Source: Candidatus Rifleibacteriota bacterium (GTDB taxonomy: Bacteria; Vulcanimicrobiota; Xenobia; Xenobiales; Xenobiaceae). Taken from it: a stretch of DNA of 18,440 nt. Shown here piece by piece: positions 6,989-12,404 of the stretch. The notes under the pieces are model-generated. The model saw nothing but the letters and a program-made list of their open reading frames with translations. It ran no database searches and was not told the DNA's origin. A program made the position numbers and the translations under genes. How positions within the stretch are numbered: the stretch's first letter is position 1; the number at the start of each line of letters is the position of its first letter. The stretch covers positions 1-18,440 of the forward strand of contig CAAGRW010000115.1 of the NCBI GenBank assembly GCA_900772775.1, in the 5' to 3' direction.

Positions 6989-8287
6989 ATGTTGTTTTCC
7001 CGTTTAGTCCGTTTGGCTCTAGGTGAATTGGGAGATTCTCCTTTTGCCAAATTCAGCTCTATTTTTTGCCTTACTTTTGTAGCCGCTTCCGCCTTAATCT
7101 TATTGGGCGTTTCTTTTGGTTTGGAAAGCATAGTCCAAAAACGCTTAGTGGGAGATTTGCCCAATTATATAAGAATTGAAGCCGATCGTTTTAGCTTAGG
7201 CCCTCTGAGTATAGACAATTATTTAAGCGAACAAAATTTGCAAGATTTGCGCACTACTGAAGGCGTTAAAGCGGTTTATCGCTTAGCCAGATTGGAGCGT
7301 CCTGCCTCTATAAGAGCTTCTTATGCCGGGCAAAGTTTTGTCAGCGATATTTTAGTTGATGCTATTGATCGAGATTTTATCGCTCAATTTACCGACACAA
7401 GTTTAAGCACAAATTCCGAGCTTCAATCTAAAAGTAATACTAAACTTGCGGATACTTCTGCCTTTTCTGCGTCAATAAACAGTAAACAAGAGATAGAATG
7501 TTTACTTTCTTCAGCCGTAGTGGACGCTCTGCTTTCTGGAGTTAGTATCCATACTGATTTACCAAACCTCAATGCCCAAGCCCTAATCGGTCGCCATTTT
7601 ACTCTGGAAATAGGGCGCAGTACTTTTTCTACCGACTCCCAAGCCCAAGCCAACTTACGCTGTAAAATCGTAGGTATTTCACCTTTGGTTGGCGTCAGTG
7701 GCCCCAATATTCCTTATGATTTAGCCCAAAAATTGAGCGCCGAACCTTTAAAGTGCCAAGCTGCTTTGGTCTATATAGAGAATAGTGCTAAAATTCCACT
7801 TTTTTTGCAAAAATTGGGGAAATTGCGCCTTAAAGCTCCAGGAATAGAACTAGCTCAACAAGCCTCTCAAGCTTTAGTTTGGATTCGTTTAGGCATTGCT
7901 ATATTTTGTATTTTGTTAAGTTGCTGTGCCGGTTTTACTTTATATTCCAACCTAAATTTAGAAATAAAAAATAATAGTCGCAAATTGGCTCTTTACAGAG
8001 CTTTGGGAGCGGCTCCGAGCGATATTGGCAAAATGTACCTTGTGCGCAGTTTAGCTACCGGATTAACGGGAGCTTTGATAGGCACAATTTTAGGCTGTTT
8101 GGGAGGTAGCTTTATCAATAAAATTTGTGCTTCCTATAGTTTTTTAAGTAGTGAAGCGATATTTGTTCCCAATAGTCATTGCCTTTTGGCAGTTTTTGCT
8201 TTTACTGTCCTGGCTGCAGTCCTTTTCTGCCTATTTCCTATCTACAAAGGCTGCAGATTAGGCTTTGATAACTCGGTAAACGATTAA
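6989..8287 (+). CDS. FtsX-domain ABC transporter permease (MacB/LolE-like)
   Basis: The 432-residue protein has the FtsX-like layout. TM1 lies near residues 25-45 (IFCLTFVAASALILLGVSF), followed by a large extracytoplasmic domain of about 280 residues, then three C-terminal segments: near 330 (LGIAIFCILLSCCAGFTLY), near 365 (GLTGALIGTILGCLGG) and near 410 (VFAFTVLAAVLFCLFPIY). Between the second and third TM is the typical KLALYRALGA motif, the coupling region of FtsX permeases that contacts the ATPase. I chose ATG 6989, 4 nt after the ATPase stop; the frame is open further upstream but overlaps that gene. No strong Shine-Dalgarno sequence is seen, which suits coupled translation. It probably works as a homodimer with the preceding ATPase, moving a substrate across or out of the inner membrane. 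Confidence 0.85.
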   Translation: MLFSRLVRLALGELGDSPFAKFSSIFCLTFVAASALILLGVSFGLESIVQKRLVGDLPNYIRIEADRFSLGPLSIDNYLSEQNLQDLRTTEGVKAVYRLARLERPASIRASYAGQSFVSDILVDAIDRDFIAQFTDTSLSTNSELQSKSNTKLADTSAFSASINSKQEIECLLSSAVVDALLSGVSIHTDLPNLNAQALIGRHFTLEIGRSTFSTDSQAQANLRCKIVGISPLVGVSGPNIPYDLAQKLSAEPLKCQAALVYIENSAKIPLFLQKLGKLRLKAPGIELAQQASQALVWIRLGIAIFCILLSCCAGFTLYSNLNLEIKNNSRKLALYRALGAAPSDIGKMYLVRSLATGLTGALIGTILGCLGGSFINKICASYSFLSSEAIFVPNSHCLLAVFAFTVLAAVLFCLFPIYKGCRLGFDNSVND

Positions 8288-8302
8288 AAATAGCTTTACA
8301 AA

Positions 8303-8385
8303 CTCCCCTTGTCGGCGTAAGGTGGGCAGGGCATCCATGCCTATTAGCGAAAGTTCTAAGCCCACTGTACCGTAGGACGCGGGAG
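8303..8385. ncRNA. Candidate structured RNA with a three-way junction
   Basis: Nested pairings can be drawn without conflict. The outer stem is CTCCC (8303-8307) with GGGAG (8381-8385). CG/CG and GTA/TAC lie at 8313-8319 with 8368-8372, followed by a perfect 6-bp stem GTGGGC (8322-8327) with GCCCAC (8360-8365). Inside it are two hairpins: GGCA-TCCA-TGCC (8330-8341), and TTAGC with a GAAA tetraloop at 8349-8352 and a return strand to 8359. This is the shape of a riboswitch or small RNA domain. It lies between the ABC permease and ytxH, with no ORF. I could not match it to any riboswitch consensus I know. Strand is uncertain; the GNRA loop appears when read as +. Confidence 0.4.
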
Positions 8386-8465
8386 CAGTATAAAATTATG
8401 CTTGCCAAGATAAACTATGTTGCTCTCCTTGCCGAGATTTTTAGACAGTTGCCAAGGCAAGAATA

Positions 8466-8491
8466 TTTTGCACTATAAAAAGGTTGCAAAA
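8466..8491 (+). promoter_or_regulatory. Possible ytxH promoter with flanking inverted repeat
   Basis: TATAAA (8474-8479) is a plausible -10 element. TTGCCA (8449-8454) lies 19 nt upstream, which is long for a -35. TTTTGCA (8466-8472) and TGCAAAA (8485-8491) form a 7-bp inverted repeat around the -10, as a repressor site might. Weak evidence overall. Confidence 0.25.
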
Positions 8492-8524
8492 GTCCCACTC
8501 ATAATGCAAGAGGTGCCTTAAAAG

Positions 8525-8890
8525 ATGAGCAAAGATAACGATGGAATAGGCTTTTTGATTGGTTTGCTGGCCGGTACGGCTATAGGCGTATCTGTCGGTA
8601 TGATTTTAGCTCCTCGCTCCGGTCAAGAGAGTCGCCAAATGCTTAATGACAAGTTTGAAACCTATCGTCGCAAAGCTGCAGAAGCGGCCAGTGAGTTGCG
8701 AGCCAACACTTCCGAAGCTATTGCCAAAGGTCGACGCTATTGTGATAGCGTGCGTGAACACTACGCTCAAGTGAAGGCAGAGCGTACTACTGCAGATTCC
8801 CAGCCGGAAAGTGCTGAAGTTACCCAGCATTTGGCCGATGCTGCAGAACTTGAGAATTCCACAACGGTTCAGAGTCCTGAACAAGCTTAA
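8525..8890 (+). CDS. YtxH domain-containing protein
   Basis: The 121-residue protein has the YtxH/gas-vesicle GvpP-like layout. A short charged start (MSKDNDG) precedes a Gly-rich membrane segment at residues 8-31 (IGFLIGLLAGTAIGVSVGMIL), directly followed by the family motif APRSGQESR. After that comes a long Ala/Glu/Lys/Arg-rich helix of about 60 residues, likely a coiled coil. Members are small membrane-anchored proteins linked to stress and cell-envelope functions, without a known enzymatic role. AAGAGGTG (8508-8515) sits 9 nt before ATG 8525. The next gene, 170 nt downstream, encodes a STAS anti-sigma antagonist, consistent with a stress-regulation neighbourhood. Confidence 0.85.
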   Translation: MSKDNDGIGFLIGLLAGTAIGVSVGMILAPRSGQESRQMLNDKFETYRRKAAEAASELRANTSEAIAKGRRYCDSVREHYAQVKAERTTADSQPESAEVTQHLADAAELENSTTVQSPEQA

Positions 8891-8933
8891 TAATTTCTCA
8901 GCTTAATTACCGTGAGACACACGGAAATCCACG

Positions 8934-9014
8934 CTTGGGGAGAGCATGCAAGGCGGCCTTTTCGCTCTTTGAAAAGATAGTGCTCGACGAACCAAGAATC
9001 CCCTATCCTTTTTT
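8934..9014 (+). terminator. Structured intergenic segment ending in a terminator-like hairpin
   Basis: GATAG (8976-8980) pairs with CTATC (9003-9007), followed by CTTTTTT (9008-9014). An overlapping alternative uses CTTGG (8934-8938) with CCAAG (8992-8996), or GGGGA (8937-8941) with TCCCC (8999-9003). These options are partly exclusive, so the segment could be a ytxH terminator or an attenuator-like leader for the STAS gene that starts 47 nt further on. Confidence 0.35.
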
Positions 9015-9048
9015 AATAAGTTTGGGGAGTGTCAAAGTCACTACATAT

Positions 9049-9064
9049 GGAGGGCCTAGTTTTG
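9049..9064 (+). promoter_or_regulatory. Ribosome binding site selecting a TTG start
   Basis: GGAGGG (9049-9054) precedes TTG 9062-9064 by 7 nt. It overlaps the tail of the only upstream ATG (9047), which therefore cannot use it. The unusual start may keep translation of the regulator low. Confidence 0.7.
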
Positions 9065-9415
9065 GATATTAAGGTCAGCACAAAAACTATCGAAAATATT
9101 GCTGAGCAAATCGACGTCAGCGGAGAGATAGACGTTTATACCTCCCCCAAAGTTAAAGATACTATCAACGCTTTAATTGAAAAAGGCGCCTACAATTTGA
9201 TCGTCAACCTCGAGCAAGTTCGTTACATTGACAGTACCGGTTTGGGCGTTTTGATTGGCGCTCTTAAGAAAGTGCGCGAGCACAATGGCCATATCTTCTT
9301 GGTTTGCGTAGACCAGCAAATTAAGAAAGTTTTCACTATTACCGGTTTGGTTAAGATCTTCCGTATTTTCAATACTAACGAAGAAGCCATCGCCGCTTTT
9401 GACAAAGCCGAGTAA
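9062..9415 (+). CDS. STAS-domain anti-sigma factor antagonist (SpoIIAA/RsbV-like)
   Basis: The 117-residue protein is a single STAS domain. Such proteins bind an anti-sigma factor kinase of the SpoIIAB/RsbW type when dephosphorylated and so free a sigma factor. The N-terminal strands (MDIKVS, VSGEIDVYTSPKVKD) are followed by NLIVNLEQVRYIDSTGLGVL. Ser58 in DSTGLG aligns with the regulatory phosphoserine of RsbV/SpoIIAA. The start is decided by the ribosome binding site: GGAGGG (9049-9054) is 7 nt before TTG 9062, and the protein then begins MDIKVS as in the family. The upstream in-frame ATG 9047 and GTG 9029 would overlap or precede that site. No kinase or sigma gene is adjacent, so the partner lies elsewhere. 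Confidence 0.9.
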   Translation: MDIKVSTKTIENIAEQIDVSGEIDVYTSPKVKDTINALIEKGAYNLIVNLEQVRYIDSTGLGVLIGALKKVREHNGHIFLVCVDQQIKKVFTITGLVKIFRIFNTNEEAIAAFDKAE

Positions 9416-9427
9416 TTCAAAAAAACG

Positions 9428-9484
9428 GATAGTGAAAATCGACTTATTGGGAATATTTTCCATAGAAAGTTGTTGCTATCTTTT
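9428..9484 (+). terminator. Weak terminator after the STAS gene
   Basis: GATAG (9428-9432) pairs with CTATC (9476-9480) followed by TTTT. Inside it GGAA-TATT-TTCC (9450-9461) forms a second small hairpin. The arms resemble the GATAG/CTATC hairpin before the same gene. Confidence 0.35.
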
Positions 9485-9561
9485 GAGCAAATAGAATCTT
9501 CTAAGTTTTGGATAAAAAGACTAAAGGAGATTCTATTTTTTTATCTTTTTGGGAAAAAATC

Positions 9562-10539
9562 ATGAAATCGTTATTCTTTGATCACGAATTGCAAATAAGT
9601 GACATTCCTCGTCCTCAAGCTGTCGGTTCTGAAGCTCTTATCAAGGTGGAATTGGCCGGCATTTGCAATACAGATTTAGAGCTTTGTCGTGGCTATATGG
9701 ATTTTACGGGCGTTCTAGGCCACGAATTTGTGGGCACTGTCGAAGAATTGGGCCCCGCTTGCTCAGATGCTGATAGGCAAAAATGGTTACATAAAAGAGT
9801 TGTTGGTGAAATCAATTGCGGCTGCGGCCACTGTTCTTGGTGCTTGGCTCACTCTGACGCTCGTCATTGTCCTAACCGCACCACTTTAGGAATTGACAGG
9901 CGCTACGGCGTCTTCGCTCCTTACACTTTGCTGCCGGTAAAAAACTTGTACGAAGTACCAACTTCTGTAAGCAACCGCCAAGCAGTTTTTACCGAACCTC
10001 TGGCCGCAGCTTGGGAAATTGCCGAACAACTCCATTTGCAGCCCAATTCCCAAGCGCTTATCTTTGGCGATGGCAAACTGGGCTTGATGGCTGCCGCCGT
10101 CTTGCGCTTAAGTTGCCTCGACCTCACTCTTATAGGCAAGCATGAGCAAAAGCTGCAAGTGGCTGCTCAAATGGGCGTCAAAACACAGCTTTTGTCTGAC
10201 TTTAAGCCACAACAAGCCGACGTAGTTGTAGAAGCTACCGGCAGCCCCAACGGCTTAGAGATGGCCATCGCCAACGTGAAGCCGCGCGGCACCGTGGTAT
10301 TAAAGTCTACAGTAGCGGCTAATTCCAACTTAAATTTGGCTCCTATAGTAGTAAAAGAAATAACTGTGCTGGGATCGCGCTGCGGCCCCTTTGCTCCGGC
10401 TTTAAAAGCTATGGAAATGGGCTTAATCAATCCGGAGCCGCTTATCAGCGCGGTCTATCCTTTAAGCGAAGGCTTAAACGCCTTTTCCAAAGCGCAGGAT
10501 CACAACTGCATTAAAGTATTAGTTGATCCTGCGCTTTAG
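9562..10539 (+). CDS. Zinc-dependent alcohol dehydrogenase (MDR superfamily)
   Basis: The 325-residue protein has the medium-chain dehydrogenase layout: an N-terminal GroES-like catalytic domain, a Rossmann NAD(P) domain and a C-terminal return to the catalytic fold. Likely catalytic zinc ligands are Cys35 (GICNTD), His54 with Glu55 (GHEF) and Glu145 (FTEPLA). The structural-zinc lobe has Cys88, Cys91, Cys94 and Cys103; the last spacing is eight residues where seven is usual, and an extra Cys86 is present. The cofactor motif GDGKLG lies at 169-174. The block HCPNRTTLGIDRRYG is typical of one MDR subgroup (threonine/sorbitol-dehydrogenase-like) of unclear substrate. ATG 9562 is preceded by GGGA (9551-9554) at 7 nt. 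A better AAAGGAG (about 9522-9528) lies too far upstream. The last codons overlap a hairpin (10489-10537). Confidence 0.85.
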   Translation: MKSLFFDHELQISDIPRPQAVGSEALIKVELAGICNTDLELCRGYMDFTGVLGHEFVGTVEELGPACSDADRQKWLHKRVVGEINCGCGHCSWCLAHSDARHCPNRTTLGIDRRYGVFAPYTLLPVKNLYEVPTSVSNRQAVFTEPLAAAWEIAEQLHLQPNSQALIFGDGKLGLMAAAVLRLSCLDLTLIGKHEQKLQVAAQMGVKTQLLSDFKPQQADVVVEATGSPNGLEMAIANVKPRGTVVLKSTVAANSNLNLAPIVVKEITVLGSRCGPFAPALKAMEMGLINPEPLISAVYPLSEGLNAFSKAQDHNCIKVLVDPAL

Positions 10540-10552
10540 CCAAGCTTTTTTT
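10489..10552 (+). terminator. Terminator hairpin built into the last codons of the dehydrogenase
   Basis: AAAGCGCAGGATC (10489-10501) is a perfect 13-bp match to GATCCTGCGCTTT (10525-10537), extended inside by AACT/AGTT. The TAG stop overlaps the last base of the stem. A run of seven T (about 10546-10552) follows 8 nt later. Confidence 0.6.
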
Positions 10553-10641
10553 AACCAACGCTAAAGCCAAATTAGCCACCCAATTAGCCGCCAACTACAC
10601 TAAAAAAAGAAGTGCCGCGCGGCTACAGGCACGGTGCACCT

Positions 10642-10693
10642 AAAAACAGCCGCCGACAGAGACTTTTGATAGCCTCAGTCGGCGGCTGTTTTT
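10642..10693. terminator. Strong bidirectional rho-independent terminator
   Basis: CAGCCGCCGAC (10647-10657) pairs perfectly with GTCGGCGGCTG (10678-10688), with GAG/CTC pairing inside the loop. AAAAA (10642-10646) and TTTTT (10689-10693) flank the stem, so it can stop transcripts from both sides. It insulates the dehydrogenase from the tetR promoter region and would end the leftward transcript from 10731. Confidence 0.85.
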
Positions 10694-10731
10694 GCGCGGC
10701 CTCCTTGACAAGTAAACAAACGTTTACTAAT
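10642..10731 (-). ncRNA. Predicted short transcript from the leftward promoter
   Basis: The leftward promoter (10766-10738) points at a strong bidirectional terminator only about 40-90 nt away. The product would be an RNA of about 90 nt. It contains CTTGTCAAGGAGGC, the same sequence that holds the ribosome binding site in the tetR mRNA, but no start codon follows it. It could be a decoy or a by-product of a lost divergent gene. Prediction only. Confidence 0.35.
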
Positions 10732-10772
10732 ATTCATTTATAGTAAACGATAGTTTACCTTGTCAAGGAGGC
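10699..10772. promoter_or_regulatory. Near-palindromic divergent promoter with two TetR-type operators
   Basis: A 14-bp perfect inverted repeat (10699-10712 and 10759-10772) carries TTGACA on each strand. Rightward: -35 at 10705-10710, 17 bp, -10 TAATAT at 10728-10733, driving tetR from about 10740. Leftward: -35 at 10766-10761, 17 bp, -10 CTATAA at 10743-10738, starting at about 10731. Each spacer holds one 16-bp dyad GTAAAC-N4-GTTTAC (10712-10727 and 10743-10758). A dimeric regulator bound there would block both promoters. The neighbouring TetR protein is the obvious candidate (inference). The right arm also contains the tetR ribosome binding site AAGGAGG (10765-10771). Confidence 0.85.
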
Positions 10773-10782
10773 AACCCCAACG

Positions 10783-11412
10783 ATGATTGGCACTAAAGAG
10801 AGAATTTGGCGGACGGCTTTAGATCTTTTTGCTCAAAAGGGCTTTGAGGCTACTTCGGTAAGCGATCTGGCCGGCCGCTTGGGGCTCAGCAAAGGAGCAC
10901 TGTATAAACATTTTGCCGACAAAAAAGCCATCTTGCAAGAAATAATCGATAAGATGGCCGAGCAAGACAGCTTGGCATCTCAAAAATATGCAGTGCCAGA
11001 AGAGACGTTTAGGGCCAATCCTGCAAGTTACGCGCATACTGAATTGTCACAGGCGATAGCTTTTACCAAAGCGCAGTTCGGCTTCTGGGCGCTGGACGAA
11101 GTGGGAGCAAAGTTTCGCCGCTTACTTATTATTGAGCAATATGGCAGCGCCGAATTTGCCGAACTGTACGAAAATTATTTGGGGCGTGGGCCGCTATTAT
11201 ATATGCAAGATATTTTCCAAACCATGATTGAGCAAAACAAATTGGCCCCCGCCCCTGCTCCAAGACTGGCTGTAGAGTTTTACGCGCCTTTTATGTTTTT
11301 ACTGAGCCAGCACGATCGCGGTCGCCCTTTTGCCGAATGTTTGGCGATCTTAGGCGATTGTCTGGATAGCTTCGCCAAACGTTACGCCATTAAGCCAAAC
11401 TTAGATACATAA
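10783..11412 (+). CDS. TetR-family transcriptional regulator
   Basis: The product has 209 residues. The N-terminal TetR helix-turn-helix covers about residues 5-52: RIWRTALDLFAQKGFEATSV, then DLAGRLGLSKGALYKHFADK with recognition helix SKGALYKHF (36-44). The C-terminal helical domain (about 60-205), which would bind a ligand and dimerise, is divergent, as is usual; it has aromatic/hydrophobic stretches (FGFWALDEVG, YAPFMFLLSQ). ATG 10783 has AAGGAGG at 10765-10771, 11 nt upstream. The promoter carries two matching operators, so autorepression is likely. A SAM methyltransferase gene follows after 54 nt with no terminator between, so the two are probably co-transcribed. Confidence 0.9.
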   Translation: MIGTKERIWRTALDLFAQKGFEATSVSDLAGRLGLSKGALYKHFADKKAILQEIIDKMAEQDSLASQKYAVPEETFRANPASYAHTELSQAIAFTKAQFGFWALDEVGAKFRRLLIIEQYGSAEFAELYENYLGRGPLLYMQDIFQTMIEQNKLAPAPAPRLAVEFYAPFMFLLSQHDRGRPFAECLAILGDCLDSFAKRYAIKPNLDT

Positions 11413-11466
11413 ATACACTTCAGCTTCAGTCTATAAGAAATTACGTGTTGCAAGGAGATATTTTAT

Positions 11467-12186
11467 ATGCAATATATAAAAAGTTCAAAGTATAACGACC
11501 CTAAATTCTTTTCCAAAATTATGGGCCCCAACCCTTTAAAGCTTTTGGAAGAACTTATGCTCAATAATAAACTGGCTCCGCATAGTCGCGTTTGCGATTT
11601 GGGCAGCGGCCAAGGCTTAACCAGTTTGTTTTTAGCTAAAGAATACGATTTGCAAGTATATGCTGCCGATTTATGGAGTGATCCACAAGAGAATCAAGCT
11701 TTTTTTGATTCTTGCCAAGTGTCCCGCCAACAATTGATTCCTGTCAAAGCTGATGCGGAAAATCTGCCTTTTGAAAAAAAATTTTTCGACGGTTTAGTCA
11801 GTGTAGATTCTTACAATTATTTTGGCCGATCTGAAACTTATTTAGATGAAAAATTATTGCCCTTTATCAAAAAGGACGGGCTGATTTACTTAGCTATTCC
11901 TGGTACCAAAGCCGATTACCGCAGCAATTATCCTCAGGAATTGCTACTTTCTTGGACGCCGGAGCAATTAGAATATATGCGCGACATAAATTACTGGCGT
12001 CAAATTTTTACAGGTAGTCAAGGTGCTGAATTGCTTTATATAAAAGAAATGGAAGGCAATGAAGAATTATGGGCCGATTGGATTGCCCAAGACAACCCCT
12101 ACTCTATTAACGATCGCAAATCTATAGAAGCAGGCGCTTGCCGATATTTAACTTTTTTGGCAGTAGCTTTGCGTTGTAAAGAATAA
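11467..12186 (+). CDS. Class I SAM-dependent methyltransferase
   Basis: The product has 239 residues. Motif I is VCDLGSGQG (42-50), the glycine-rich loop that binds S-adenosylmethionine. The acidic residue after the second strand is Asp68 (YAADLW), and a motif-II/IV-like stretch is FDGLVSVDSYNYFG. The opening block (DPKFFSKIMGPNPLKLLEEL) and the AADLW/DP(Q/T)EN segment are typical of a set of small-molecule methyltransferases found in anaerobic Bacillota; I do not know the acceptor. AAGGAG (11452-11457) lies 9 nt before ATG 11467. It follows the TetR gene and is followed by a terminator at 12224-12264, so tetR and this gene form a two-gene unit. Methylation of a toxic or signalling compound sensed by the TetR protein is a reasonable guess only. 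Confidence 0.85.
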   Translation: MQYIKSSKYNDPKFFSKIMGPNPLKLLEELMLNNKLAPHSRVCDLGSGQGLTSLFLAKEYDLQVYAADLWSDPQENQAFFDSCQVSRQQLIPVKADAENLPFEKKFFDGLVSVDSYNYFGRSETYLDEKLLPFIKKDGLIYLAIPGTKADYRSNYPQELLLSWTPEQLEYMRDINYWRQIFTGSQGAELLYIKEMEGNEELWADWIAQDNPYSINDRKSIEAGACRYLTFLAVALRCKE

Positions 12187-12223
12187 TTGCTGCCACCAAT
12201 AATTGTATATAAAAACGCAATAC

Positions 12224-12264
12224 AAGGCTGCAAGTTCCAAGCAAATTTGTAGCCTTATATTTTT
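12224..12264 (+). terminator. Terminator of the tetR-methyltransferase unit
   Basis: AAGGCTGCAA (12224-12233) pairs with TTGTAGCCTT (12247-12256), ten pairs including one G-U, followed by ATATTTTT. It lies 38 nt after the methyltransferase stop. Confidence 0.75.
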
Positions 12265-12404
12265 GCCTTATCTGAAATAGGTTTTTGCTTTTACACGGAG
12301 AAAAGCGCGGAACGCGTTTCGAGCTGTTTTATGTGATGATAAGTTGAGGGGGCTTTAAATCGAACAGAAAGCGCGTCTATTATTCTTTGGAGGCCTTTAT
12401 TGCC

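Noticed and set aside
12265..12404. Possible cobalamin riboswitch or NrdR boxes before nrdJ
   Set aside because: Neither the B12-box nor a pair of NrdR-like palindromes could be found; only a small CGCG-GAA-CGCG hairpin is present.
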